6,888 bases of DNA. Origin: an uncultured Lysobacter sp. (GTDB lineage Bacteria; Pseudomonadota; Gammaproteobacteria; Xanthomonadales; Xanthomonadaceae). Positions 1 to 6,888 of this stretch are shown here, piece after piece (position 1 is the stretch's first letter; each line of letters starts with the position of its first letter). Location of the stretch: contig CADCUA010000442.1 in the NCBI GenBank assembly GCA_902805755.1, positions 1 through 6,888 on the forward strand. The letters are read 5' to 3'. A model generated the notes under the pieces. It saw nothing but the letters and a program-made list of their open reading frames with translations. It had not been told where the DNA came from and made no database searches. Both the position numbers and the translations under genes were made by a program.

Positions 1-1254
1 CCGGTCGACCAGGATGAACGCGCCGAGCTCGCGGTTGTCGGCATAGGTCTCGAACGCAACCGGCTGGTCGAGGTACAGGTTGCAGTAACCGACCTCGTTG
101 AGTTCGAGGTGCTTCGCAGCCAGTTGCTCCTGCGTATTCACGTCGACCTTGTGCTTGATCTCGGTAACGCTCGCGCTGGTGGTGCGCGTGCCGATCTTCA
201 ACCAGTACGGACGCCCCGGCAGCAGCGGCTGCTCGCCGAACCACAGCATGTGTGCGGCGAACTGGTCGGCGACCTGCGGCGGGCGCTGCGCGCTGGCGAT
301 GACATCACCGCGGCTGATGTCGAGCTCGTCCGCGAGCGTGAGCGTGATTGCCCGCCCTGCACCGGCCCGGGGGAGATCGCCATCGGCGGTGACGACGCGT
401 GCCACGCGCGAGCGACGCCCGGACGGCAATGCGACGACTTCATCGCCCGGACGGACCTCGCCCGCAACGACGGTGCCGGCAAACCCGCGGAAATCCTGGT
501 TCGGCCGGTTGACCCATTGCACCGGCAGGCGGAACCCGATGTCCGCCTCGTCGCGGCTGACATCGACCGACTCGAGGTACTGCAGCACCGCCGGTCCCGA
601 ATACCACGGCGTCGCATCCGAGCGCTGCAGCAGGTTGTCGCCTTTGAGCGCCGACAGCGGCACGGCGGTGACGTTCTCGATGCCGAGCTGTGTGGCGAGC
701 TCGCGGTAACCGGCTTCGATGTCGTCGAAGACGTATTGGTCGTAATCGACCAGGTCCATCTTGTTCACCGCCAGCAGCACGTGGCGGATGCCGAGCAGGG
801 ACACGATGTAACTGTGCCGGCGCGTCTGCGTCAGCAGGCCCTTGCGTGCATCGACGAGCACGATCGCGACATCGGCCGTGGACGCGCCGGTCGCCATGTT
901 GCGCGTGTACTGCTCATGCCCCGGGCAGTCGGCGACGATGAACTTGCGCTTGTCGGTGCTGAAAAAGCGGTAGGCCACGTCGATCGTGATGCCCTGCTCG
1001 CGCTCGGCGGCAAGGCCGTCGAGCAGCAGCGCGTAATCGATCTCGCCGTTCTGCGTGCCGTGGCGGCGGCTGTCGGTTTCCAGCGCCGCGAGCTGGTCGA
1101 CGAACAGGCCCTTGGTGTCGTGCAGCAGGCGGCCGATCAGCGTGCTCTTGCCGTCATCGACGCTGCCGCAGGTGATGAAGCGCAGCAGGCCCTTGGTCTC
1201 GTGCTGCTGCAGGTATTCGGCGACTGCGGCCGTGGTGTCATCGAGGCGCGTCAT
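1..1254 (-). CDS. cysN: Sulfate adenylyltransferase subunit 1 (CysN or N-terminal part of CysNC), 3' end cut by window edge
   Basis: GTPase subunit of ATP sulfurylase. With CysD it makes APS and pyrophosphate from sulfate and ATP in the cytoplasm, driven by GTP hydrolysis. I translated 418 in-frame residues with no stop. They show the translation-factor GTPase motifs in order: P-loop GSVDDGKST (30-38), GIT (88-90), DCPGH (109-113), NKMD (164-167) and SALKGDN (201-207). Elongation-factor-like beta-barrel domains follow, with [11 protein letters not shown] near 232-242. The visible part ends at FILVDR, which corresponds to a point near the end of ordinary CysN (about 475 residues in E. coli). 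Only a short tail, or a tail plus a fused APS kinase domain, is therefore missing. The start ATG overlaps the cysD stop (TGATG), and AGGAAGGG lies 8 nt upstream. The family call is very secure. CysN versus CysNC cannot be decided here. Confidence 0.96.
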   Translation of the reverse strand, partial: MTRLDDTTAAVAEYLQQHETKGLLRFITCGSVDDGKSTLIGRLLHDTKGLFVDQLAALETDSRRHGTQNGEIDYALLLDGLAAEREQGITIDVAYRFFSTDKRKFIVADCPGHEQYTRNMATGASTADVAIVLVDARKGLLTQTRRHSYIVSLLGIRHVLLAVNKMDLVDYDQYVFDDIEAGYRELATQLGIENVTAVPLSALKGDNLLQRSDATPWYSGPAVLQYLESVDVSRDEADIGFRLPVQWVNRPNQDFRGFAGTVVAGEVRPGDEVVALPSGRRSRVARVVTADGDLPRAGAGRAITLTLADELDISRGDVIASAQRPPQVADQFAAHMLWFGEQPLLPGRPYWLKIGTRTTSASVTEIKHKVDVNTQEQLAAKHLELNEVGYCNLYLDQPVAFETYADNRELGAFILVDR

Positions 1255-2285
1255 CAGAAATACCCTTCCTGCTTCTTCTTTTCCATCGACGCGGATGGGT
1301 CGTGATCGATCACGCGGCCCTGGCGTTCGGACGTGGTCGCGACCAGCATCTCGGCGATGATCTTTTCCAGCGTGTCGGCGTCGGATTCGACTGCCCCGGT
1401 GAGCGGATAGCAGCCCAGCGTGCGGAAGCGGACATTGCGCATCTGCGGGGTCTCGCCCTCGCGCAGCGGCAGGCGCTCGTCGTCGACCATGATCAGCCCG
1501 CCGTCGCGCTCCACCACCGGCCGCTCGGCCGCGAAGTACAGCGAAGGCACCGCGATCTTCTCGCGGTAGATGTAGAGCCAGACGTCCAGCTCCGTCCAGT
1601 TCGAGATCGGAAACACGCGCACGCTCTCGCCGCTGTTGATGCGCGTGTTGTAGAGGCTCCACAGCTCCGGGCGCTGGCTTTTCGGGTCCCAGCGGTGCTG
1701 CTCGTTGCGGAACGAGAAGATGCGTTCCTTTGCGCGCGATTTCTCCTCATCGCGGCGTGCGCCGCCGATCGCGGCGTCGAAGCCGTGCCGGTCCAGCGCC
1801 TGCTTGAGCGACTGCGTCTTCATGACGTCGGTATGCACGCTGGCTCCGTGCGTGATCGGGCCAATGCCCTGCGCGACGCCATCGGCGTTGATGTGCACGC
1901 GAAGCTCGACGCCGGTTTCCACGGCGCGGCGGTCGCGGAACTCGATCATCTCGCGGAACTTCCACGTCGTATCCACGTGCAGCAGCGGGATCGGCGGGCG
2001 CGCGGGCGCGAATGCCTTGAGCAGCAGGTGCAGCAGCACCGAACTGTCCTTGCCGACCGAGTACAGCATCACCGGGTTGCGGAACCCGGCCGCGACCTCG
2101 CGCAGGATGTGGATGCTTTCGGCTTCGAGGCGGTCGAGATGGCTCAGGGACGCAAGGGGCATGGCATTCGCAATGGCAGCGGGTGTCGGACCGACCGCGA
2201 GCGGACGCTGCGCAGTGGGTGCCGCCGCGAATGGTAGTTCGAGGGCGGCGCCCTGCGCTGAACCGACGGAGCCGGAATCGTTCAT
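1254..2285 (-). CDS. cysD: Sulfate adenylyltransferase subunit 2 (CysD)
   Basis: Catalytic small subunit of ATP sulfurylase, an N-type ATP pyrophosphatase that adenylates sulfate while CysN hydrolyses GTP. From this start it has 343 residues. Visible motifs are the PP-loop SVGKDSS (76-82), HVDTTWKF (103-110), [15 protein letters not shown] (174-188), SNWTELDVW (228-236) and [12 protein letters not shown] (290-301), ending in KKKQEGYF. The start is uncertain. ATG at 2285 overlaps the upstream TSUP stop (TGATG) with a weak GGAT 7 nt upstream. This adds a 41-residue Ala/Pro-rich N-terminus absent from E. coli CysD. An internal ATG at 2162 gives 302 residues, the E. coli length, with the L-S-H-L segment at the same position (6-9), but has no visible ribosome binding site. 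I chose 2285 because it matches the overlap pattern of the locus. The gene is coupled to cysN by a second TGATG. The product call is near certain. Confidence 0.96.
   Translation of the reverse strand: MNDSGSVGSAQGAALELPFAAAPTAQRPLAVGPTPAAIANAMPLASLSHLDRLEAESIHILREVAAGFRNPVMLYSVGKDSSVLLHLLLKAFAPARPPIPLLHVDTTWKFREMIEFRDRRAVETGVELRVHINADGVAQGIGPITHGASVHTDVMKTQSLKQALDRHGFDAAIGGARRDEEKSRAKERIFSFRNEQHRWDPKSQRPELWSLYNTRINSGESVRVFPISNWTELDVWLYIYREKIAVPSLYFAAERPVVERDGGLIMVDDERLPLREGETPQMRNVRFRTLGCYPLTGAVESDADTLEKIIAEMLVATTSERQGRVIDHDPSASMEKKKQEGYF
1263..1270 (-). promoter_or_regulatory. Ribosome binding site for cysN inside the end of cysD
   Basis: On the minus strand AGGAAGGG lies 8 nt before the cysN ATG (1254..1252), within the codons for the conserved C-terminal QEGYF of CysD. 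It confirms the cysN start and, with the TGATG overlap, fits re-initiation that keeps the two subunits in a fixed ratio. Confidence 0.75.
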
Positions 2286-3037
2286 CAGATCAATCCAAAG
2301 TGTTTCGACAGAGTGCGCAGGCTGAGCGCGATCACCACCAAACCCACGAACATCAGCATCGGTTTCGGCCGCACGCGCTTGACCAGCCAGGCGCCGAGCG
2401 GCGCCGCCGCGACGCCGCCAATCGCCAGGCCGACGATGATCTGCCAGTGGCCGAGGCCCAGCGTCATCAGGAACACCGCCGACGCCGTCAGGGTGACGAA
2501 GAACTCGACGGCGTTGACGCTGCCGACCGTGAGTCGGAACTCGTTGCCGCGCGCAAGCAGGTTGCTGGCCACGATCGGTCCCCAACCGCCGCCGCCGATC
2601 GCATCGATCAGCGCGCCGAAAAAACCGAGCGGCGTGAGGTGCGTGGTCACCTGGCGCGGGGGGAAATCACGGAATGCCTTGATCAGGATGACCGCACCGA
2701 CGATCAGCAGATACCCCGCGATCCACGGCTTCAGCATGTCGCCATCGACCCGGGTCAGCAGGTACGCACCGACGCCGGCGCCAGCCATGCCCGGCAACAG
2801 CAGCCGGCGGAACAGGCGCTTGTCGATATTGCCGAACGCGTGGTGCGACAGCGCCGAAGTGCCGGTGGTGAAGCATTCCGCCGCGTGTACGGTCGCGCTC
2901 GAGACGGCGGGCGGCACGCCCATGCCCAGCAGCAGGCTGGATGCGGTGACCCCGTACGCCATGCCGAGCGCGCCGTCGACCAGCTGCGCGGCAAAGCCGA
3001 TTGCCACGTAGGACAGAAAATCGACGGGCAGGTCCAT
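2285..3037 (-). CDS. TauE/SafE (TSUP, DUF81) family membrane protein, probable sulfur-anion transporter
   Basis: A 250-residue, strongly hydrophobic protein with about seven to eight membrane segments (roughly 8-40, 75-95, 103-121, 135-160, 172-193, 198-217, 224-243, plus a weaker stretch near 45-66). The N-terminal segment with Q18-L-V-D-G-A-L-G and the central glycine run GGGGWGP (148-154) are typical of the TSUP family, whose members move sulfite, sulfate, sulfoacetate and related anions across the inner membrane. The gene opens the operon and overlaps cysD by TGATG, so a role in sulfate or sulfite transport feeding CysDN is a reasonable inference. Direction and substrate cannot be read from sequence. 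The start at 3037 gives the usual family N-terminus but has no clear ribosome binding site. An in-frame ATG at 3118 has a good AAGGAA 8 nt upstream and adds 27 residues. The gene was left unnamed because symbols for TSUP members vary. Confidence 0.9.
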   Translation of the reverse strand: MDLPVDFLSYVAIGFAAQLVDGALGMAYGVTASSLLLGMGVPPAVSSATVHAAECFTTGTSALSHHAFGNIDKRLFRRLLLPGMAGAGVGAYLLTRVDGDMLKPWIAGYLLIVGAVILIKAFRDFPPRQVTTHLTPLGFFGALIDAIGGGGWGPIVASNLLARGNEFRLTVGSVNAVEFFVTLTASAVFLMTLGLGHWQIIVGLAIGGVAAAPLGAWLVKRVRPKPMLMFVGLVVIALSLRTLSKHFGLI

Positions 3038-3085
3038 GGGGTCCAGGGGACGGATCAGTGGCAGGCAGTATCGAGACGCGACCGT

Positions 3086-3113
3086 ATGACAGGTAGTGCG
3101 GTGGCGGCATAAG
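3086..3113 (+). promoter_or_regulatory. Possible sigma-70-like promoter for cysJIH
   Basis: ATGACA (3086-3091) matches five of six bases of a -35 box. CATAAG (3108-3113) matches four of six bases of a -10 box, with a 16 bp spacer. It would start transcription near 3120 and leave a leader of about 75 nt before cysJ. It lies in an otherwise GC-rich gap, which favours it a little, but matches of this quality arise by chance and there is no independent support. Confidence 0.22.
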
Positions 3114-3126
3114 CGCATAACCAGGG

Positions 3127-3132
3127 TTCCTT
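3127..3132 (-). promoter_or_regulatory. Ribosome binding site pointing to an upstream start of the TSUP gene
   Basis: On the minus strand AAGGAA (inside GGAAAGGAA) lies 8 nt before the ATG at 3118..3116, which is in frame with the TSUP gene. The conventional start at 3037 has only GGACCCC directly upstream and no purine-rich site. This site therefore argues that ribosomes load at 3118, giving a 277-residue protein or a translated leader. A second ATG at 3110, 8 nt further on, is in another frame and opens a 147-codon reading frame without family resemblance. Confidence 0.45.
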
Positions 3133-3196
3133 TCCGCTGCGCGACACCCCCGCCTAGCCTGCGTAGGTCGAAAACCGCCTTCGCCCTGGAATACCG

Positions 3197-5041
3197 ATGT
3201 CCGCCTCCCCCGCTTCCCTGCTCACGTCCGCGCAGCCGCTGTCTGCCGAACAGTTCGCGCAACTGGACCGTCTTACCGAGGGCCTGGACAGCGCGGGTCT
3301 GTGGTGGCTGTCCGGCTATGCGGCCGGGCTGGCGCGCGGCGCCACGCCCGTCGCGCGTGCCGTGGCGACCGCAGTCGCCGACACCCAGGTCTCGCCGCTG
3401 CTGACGGTCGTGTACGGCAGCCAGACCGGCAATTCGAAGCGTCTTGCGGAGACGCTGGCGAACCAGGCCGAGGCCTCGGGCCTGAGCGTGCGCGTGCTGC
3501 GCGCGGACACCTACCCGACGCGCGAGCTCAAGAACGAGCGCTACCTCTACGTCGTGATCAGCACGCAAGGCGACGGCGATCCACCGGACGATGCGCGTGG
3601 ATTTATCGAGTTCATCAGCGGCAAGCGCGCGCCGGCGCTGAAAGAGCTGAACTTCGCGGTGCTCGGCCTGGGCGATTCCAGCTATCCGCAGTTCTGCGCG
3701 ATCGGCCAGAAGCTCGATGCACGGCTGGCCGAGCTGGGCGCGACCCGCATGCTCGACCGTGGCGACGCGGATCTCGATCTGGAAACCGTCGCGACGCCGT
3801 GGGTTTCCAAGGCCGTGTCGGTCGCGAAAGACACGCTGAAGGCGCCGACGCTCGCGAGCGTTACCCCGCTGCGCCCGCTGCCCGTCGCGCCGAGCCTGCC
3901 CACACGCGAAGCGCCGTTCGCCGCCGAGCTGCTGGCGAACCAGCGCATCACCGCGCGCGGCAGCGACCGCGACATCCGCCATCTGGAAATTTCGCTCGAA
4001 GGCTCAGGCCTGAGCTATCAGCCCGGCGACGCATTGGGCGTGTGGCCCGTCAACCCGCCGCCGCTGGTCGATGCGGTGCTCGCGACGCTCGGCTTCACCG
4101 GCGAAACGCCCGTGACGCTAGCTACCGAAACCCTGCCGCTTCGCGAATGGCTGCTGCGCCGTCGCGAGCTGACGCGCCTGTCGCGACCGTTCCTGACCAA
4201 GCACGCCGCACACGCGCGCAGTGAAGTGCTTGATGCACTTCTCACGCCGGCAGGCGCATCAGCGCTTGCCGAGACACTCGCGCAGCAGCAACTGATCGAT
4301 CTGCTGCGCGCGCATCCGGCGACCTGGTCCGCGGATGATTTCGTCGCCGCGCTGCGCCCGCTGACGCCACGCATGTATTCGATCGCATCGAGCCAGGCCG
4401 TCGTCGGCGAGGAAGCGCATCTGACCGTCGCGCATATCGAATACGACGTGGACGGCGAGTCGCGCTGGGGCACGGCGTCGAACTTCCTCGCGCGCACTGC
4501 CGAAGGCGAACGCCTGCCGGTGTTCATCGAAGCGAACGAGCGCTTCCGCGTGCCGGCCGATACCTCGCGCGACATCATCATGATCGGCCCCGGCACCGGC
4601 GTCGCGCCGTTCCGCGGCTTCGTGCAGCAGCGCGCGGCAGACGGCGGCACCGGCCGCAACTGGCTGTTCTTCGGCAACCCGTACAGCCGCACGGATTTCC
4701 TGTACCAGACCGAGTGGCAGGACGCGCTCAAGCGCGGCGAGCTGCATTGGTTGGACCTCGCGTTCTCGCGTGACCGCGTGCGTTCGGTCGATGGCGGCAC
4801 CGTGGCCACGCCGAAAACCTATGTGCAGCACCGCATGCGCGAGAACGGCCGCGAGCTGTTCGCCTGGATCGAAAGCGGCGCGCATGTCTACGTCTGCGGC
4901 GATGCCACGCGCATGGCGCGCGATGTGCACGCTGCACTGGTCGACATCATCGCCGAGCACGGTGCTCACGATGCAGAGGCCGCTAACGACTATCTCAACG
5001 ACCTGCTCGCGCAGGGTCGCTACGCGCGGGACGTGTACTGA
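3197..5041 (+). CDS. cysJ: Assimilatory sulfite reductase (NADPH) flavoprotein, alpha subunit
   Basis: Carries electrons from NADPH through FAD and FMN to the CysI hemoprotein. It has 614 residues (599 in E. coli). Order: an N-terminal segment with [12 protein letters not shown] (35-46); a flavodoxin-like FMN domain with YGSQTGNS (73-80), [10 protein letters not shown] (122-131) and [12 protein letters not shown] (156-167); a linker near 215-240; a ferredoxin-reductase-like FAD domain with a connecting insert, showing PRMYSIASS (391-399) and GTASNFL (425-431); and an NADPH domain with [14 protein letters not shown] (462-475), [13 protein letters not shown] (565-577) and the family C-terminus RDVY. 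A stretch near 528-541 ([13 protein letters not shown]) is about ten residues longer than in E. coli CysJ. The ATG at 3197 has only a weak GGA 6 nt upstream. The stop overlaps the cysI start (TGATG). First gene of the rightward operon. Very confident. Confidence 0.97.
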   Translation: MSASPASLLTSAQPLSAEQFAQLDRLTEGLDSAGLWWLSGYAAGLARGATPVARAVATAVADTQVSPLLTVVYGSQTGNSKRLAETLANQAEASGLSVRVLRADTYPTRELKNERYLYVVISTQGDGDPPDDARGFIEFISGKRAPALKELNFAVLGLGDSSYPQFCAIGQKLDARLAELGATRMLDRGDADLDLETVATPWVSKAVSVAKDTLKAPTLASVTPLRPLPVAPSLPTREAPFAAELLANQRITARGSDRDIRHLEISLEGSGLSYQPGDALGVWPVNPPPLVDAVLATLGFTGETPVTLATETLPLREWLLRRRELTRLSRPFLTKHAAHARSEVLDALLTPAGASALAETLAQQQLIDLLRAHPATWSADDFVAALRPLTPRMYSIASSQAVVGEEAHLTVAHIEYDVDGESRWGTASNFLARTAEGERLPVFIEANERFRVPADTSRDIIMIGPGTGVAPFRGFVQQRAADGGTGRNWLFFGNPYSRTDFLYQTEWQDALKRGELHWLDLAFSRDRVRSVDGGTVATPKTYVQHRMRENGRELFAWIESGAHVYVCGDATRMARDVHAALVDIIAEHGAHDAEAANDYLNDLLAQGRYARDVY

Positions 5042-6735
5042 TGAGCTCGCATTCGGTCGAAGACATCAAGAAAAAAAGCCGTGCGCTTCGCGGCAGCGTG
5101 GTCGAAAGTCTTGCGAACCCGGTCACGGGCGCGCTGTTCGAGGACGACCAGACGCTGATCAAGTACCACGGCAGCTACCAGCAGGACGATCGCGACATCC
5201 GCGAGGAGCGCCGCCTGCAGAAGCTCGAACCGGCCTACAGCTTCATGATCCGCACGCGAACGCCGGGCGGCGTGGTGAGCCCGGCGCAATGGCTGAAGCT
5301 GGATGCGATCGCGACAACGTTCGCCGAACGCGGCCTGCGCATCACCACGCGCCAGGCGTTCCAGTTCCACGGCATCATCAAGCATGAATTGAAAGCGACG
5401 ATGGAGGCGATCAACGCCTCGCTCATCGACACGCTTGCCGCCTGCGGCGACGTCAACCGCAACGTCGCGGTCGCCGCGAACCCGCTGCAGTCCCAGGCGC
5501 ACGCGACCGTGTTCGCGACTGCCGCGACGCTGTCCGAACAGTTGCTGCCGAACACGCGCGCGTACTACGAAATCTGGCTGGGCGAGGAACGCGTCGAGGG
5601 TGGCGAGCCGGAGCCCGATCCGATCTATGGCGAGGCCTACCTGCCGCGCAAGTTCAAGATCGGTTTCGCGATCCCGCCGATCAACGATGTCGATGTGTTC
5701 GCGCAGGACCTGGGCTACATCGCGGTGATCGAGATCGGCGAAGTCATCGGCTACAACGTCACCATCGGTGGCGGCATGGGTGCGACCCATGGCGACGCCG
5801 AGACGTATCCACGCGTGGCCGACGTGATCGGCTTCGTGACGCCCGACCAGGTGTTCGCCGTGGCCGTGGCCGTCATCACCACGCAACGCGACTGGGGCAA
5901 CCGCGAAGTGCGCAAGCGCGCGCGCCTGAAGTACACGATCGACGATCGGGGCCTGGACAACTTCAAGTCCGAGGTCGAGCGACGCGCGGGCTTCGCATTG
6001 CTACCGGCGCGGCCGTTCGTGTTCGATCACAACGGCGATCGCTTCGGCTGGGTCGAAGGCGAAAACGGCCGATCGCACCTGACGTTGCGCATCCTGTCGG
6101 GGCGCATCTGGGACCGCGACGGGCTGCAGTTGCTCACAGGCCTGCGCGAGATCGCGAAGCTGCTGGATTCCAGCGACGGCGCGCAGTTCCGCCTGACGCC
6201 GAACCAGAACCTCGTCATCGCGAACATCCATCCGGCGCTTCGCGAACAGGTCGAAGCGCTGGTCGCGCAGTACGGCCTCGACACCTACCGCACGTCCTCG
6301 CCGACGCGCCTGAACGCGATCGCCTGCGTTGCGCTCCCAACCTGCGGCCTCGCGATGGCGGAAGCCGAGCGCTACCTGCCCGAGTTCGTGGAAAAGTTCG
6401 AAGGCGTGCTCGAACGCCACGGCCTGCGTCAGCAGCCGATCAACCTGCGCCTGAGCGGTTGCCCGAATGGCTGCTCGCGGCCCTACCTCGGCGAAATCGC
6501 GCTCGTGGGCAAGGCGCCGGGCCGCTACAACCTGATGCTCGGCGCGGACCATCGCGGCGAGCGGCTCAACACGCTGTACCGCGAGAACGTGGACGAGGTG
6601 GGGATCCTCGGCGCGCTCGATCCGTTGCTCGAGCGCTATGCACTCGAGCGTCACGATAACGAGTACTTCGGCGATTTCCTGCTGCGCGCAGGCGTAGTGC
6701 GTGATCGCCGCATCCCCCTGGAGGTTGCCGTATGA
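5041..6735 (+). CDS. cysI: Assimilatory sulfite reductase (NADPH) hemoprotein, beta subunit
   Basis: Reduces sulfite to sulfide by six electrons at a siroheme coupled to a [4Fe-4S] cluster, receiving electrons from CysJ in the cytoplasm. It has 564 residues (570 in E. coli). The cluster and siroheme cysteines are all present: C429 and C435 ([14 protein letters not shown]) and C474 and C478 ([10 protein letters not shown]), the same spacing as E. coli C434, C440, C479 and C483. Siroheme- and sulfite-contacting basic residues are recognisable in the RTRTPGG segment (71-77), [10 protein letters not shown] (102-111, R104), GDVNRNV (R140) and LPRKFKIGF (K204, K206). The two sulfite/nitrite reductase repeats look complete, with no frameshift. 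Its ATG shares one base with the cysJ stop, and its own stop overlaps the cysH start, so the subunits are probably coupled in translation. Siroheme synthesis (CysG) would have to be encoded elsewhere. Confidence 0.98.
   Translation: MSSHSVEDIKKKSRALRGSVVESLANPVTGALFEDDQTLIKYHGSYQQDDRDIREERRLQKLEPAYSFMIRTRTPGGVVSPAQWLKLDAIATTFAERGLRITTRQAFQFHGIIKHELKATMEAINASLIDTLAACGDVNRNVAVAANPLQSQAHATVFATAATLSEQLLPNTRAYYEIWLGEERVEGGEPEPDPIYGEAYLPRKFKIGFAIPPINDVDVFAQDLGYIAVIEIGEVIGYNVTIGGGMGATHGDAETYPRVADVIGFVTPDQVFAVAVAVITTQRDWGNREVRKRARLKYTIDDRGLDNFKSEVERRAGFALLPARPFVFDHNGDRFGWVEGENGRSHLTLRILSGRIWDRDGLQLLTGLREIAKLLDSSDGAQFRLTPNQNLVIANIHPALREQVEALVAQYGLDTYRTSSPTRLNAIACVALPTCGLAMAEAERYLPEFVEKFEGVLERHGLRQQPINLRLSGCPNGCSRPYLGEIALVGKAPGRYNLMLGADHRGERLNTLYRENVDEVGILGALDPLLERYALERHDNEYFGDFLLRAGVVRDRRIPLEVAV
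6720..6724 (+). promoter_or_regulatory. Strong ribosome binding site for cysH
   Basis: GGAGG within the last codons of cysI, 7 nt before the ATG at 6732. It fixes the cysH start and is the strongest ribosome binding site on the plus strand of this window, so cysH need not depend only on ribosomes finishing cysI. Confidence 0.8.
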
Positions 6736-6888
6736 GCCCGCCCGATCCGATCACCGCGGCCGAATCGCCGCGCGCATTGTCCGAACTCAATCGCTGGCTG
6801 GGTGCGCGCGATGCCACCGCGCGCGTCGAATGGGCATTGGAAAACCTCGCCGGCAACCATGCCCTGTCGTCGAGTTTCGGCGCGCAGG
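6732..6888 (+). CDS. cysH: PAPS (or APS) reductase, N-terminal fragment cut by window edge
   Basis: Reduces PAPS (or APS) to sulfite with thioredoxin as electron donor, supplying the substrate of CysJI. Only 52 codons are visible: an N-terminal helix-forming region with L-N-R-W-L-G-A-R (18-25) and R-V-E-W-A-L-E-N-L (31-39), then ALSSSFGAQ (44-52), which is the start of the family's PP-loop (S-S-F-G-A-Q/E). The ATG overlaps the cysI stop as ATGA and follows a GGAGG site. The position after cysJI is the classical cysJIH order. The distinguishing features of PAPS- versus APS-specific enzymes (the paired cysteines of the Fe-S cluster, and the C-terminal catalytic ECG motif) lie beyond the edge, so the substrate is not resolved. 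Confidence 0.92.
   Translation, partial: MSPPDPITAAESPRALSELNRWLGARDATARVEWALENLAGNHALSSSFGAQ

Larger units (their letters stand above)
3038..3196. promoter_or_regulatory. Divergent control region between the TSUP-cysDN and cysJIH operons
   Basis: This is the only sizeable non-coding stretch in the window. It is 159 bp if the TSUP gene starts at 3037 and 78 bp if it starts at 3118. Both operons must be driven from here or from within neighbouring coding sequence, because each begins at this gap. Related sulfate-assimilation operons are commonly controlled by LysR-type regulators such as CysB, but I cannot identify a defined operator. Visible structure includes three copies of CCAGGG/CCCTGG (3043-3048, 3121-3126, 3184-3189), a direct repeat GCATAA-GC-GCATAA (3107-3120), and a short inverted repeat CCTA-N7-TAGG (3153-3167). 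That promoters lie here is inferred from layout. The individual motifs are unproven. Confidence 0.6.

Noticed and set aside
109..1305. 398-codon open frame on the plus strand
   Set aside because: Antisense to cysN, which has all its GTPase motifs. The His/Arg/Val/Asp-rich translation is the usual mirror of a GC-rich coding strand.
2667..3110. 147-codon minus-strand frame starting at a second ATG 8 nt after the upstream TSUP start
   Set aside because: It runs out of frame through the TSUP gene and reads as Arg/Pro/Gly-rich noise. The AAGGAA spacing is also worse for this ATG.
1302..3112. Two long plus-strand open frames (311 and 309 codons) opposite cysD and the TSUP gene
   Set aside because: They mirror real genes on the other strand. 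Low-complexity Arg/Ala/Asp/Gln composition and no recognisable motifs.
3038..3196. Riboswitch (SAM or similar) or small RNA in the divergent gap
   Set aside because: I could not find a set of paired helices or a terminator hairpin followed by a T run. The gap is short and must also hold two promoters.
3038..3982. Long open stretch on the minus strand continuous with the TSUP gene, reaching deep into cysJ
   Set aside because: It is antisense to the well-supported FMN domain of cysJ, has Arg/Ala/Gln-rich composition typical of GC-rich shadow frames, and shows no family resemblance. The real TSUP start is at 3037 or 3118.
4018..5886. Minus-strand open frames of 236-288 codons opposite cysJ and cysI
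   Set aside because: Antisense to motif-complete cysJ and cysI, with no ribosome binding sites or family signatures seen.
6001..6860. Minus-strand frames opposite the end of cysI and start of cysH
   Set aside because: They overlap the conserved CysI cysteine motifs and the CysH N-terminus on the coding strand. Composition is that of shadow frames.
1..6888. Undescribed defence, mobile or biosynthetic system
   Set aside because: Every long reading frame on the coding strands is accounted for by known sulfate-assimilation families. There are no transposase, integrase, repeat-array or tRNA signals.

Overview
The window is a compact, high-GC stretch (roughly 60-65% G+C by eye, with strong G/C bias at third codon positions). 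It carries most of an assimilatory sulfate reduction locus arranged as two divergent operons. Gene content, protein sequences and the divergent layout suggest a gammaproteobacterium of the Xanthomonadales/Lysobacterales type. That placement rests on general resemblance, not on a search.

Left half (minus strand, read right to left): a TauE/SafE (TSUP) family membrane protein, then cysD (sulfate adenylyltransferase small subunit), then cysN (the GTPase large subunit), which runs off the left edge. The missing 3' end of cysN leaves open whether it is plain CysN or a CysNC fusion with APS kinase. Right half (plus strand): cysJ (sulfite reductase flavoprotein), cysI (sulfite reductase hemoprotein) and the first 52 codons of cysH (PAPS/APS reductase), cut by the right edge. 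A control region of about 80-160 bp separates the two operons. Its width depends on which start the TSUP gene uses.

Together the genes describe sulfate to sulfide: probable sulfur-anion transport (TSUP), sulfate activation to APS (CysDN), perhaps phosphorylation to PAPS (beyond the edge), reduction to sulfite (CysH), and six-electron reduction to sulfide with NADPH (CysJI). All four intra-operon junctions overlap by one or four bases (TGATG three times, ATGA once), so each operon is probably translated as a coupled unit.

I see no RNA genes, mobile elements, CRISPR arrays or convincing terminators, and no clearly new system. The points worth a second look are start-site questions (a 41-residue CysD N-terminal extension; a cysteine-containing 27-residue extension of the TSUP protein behind a good ribosome binding site), a repeated hexamer in the divergent control region, a small CysJ insertion, and the TSUP gene sitting where a sulfate transporter would be expected.
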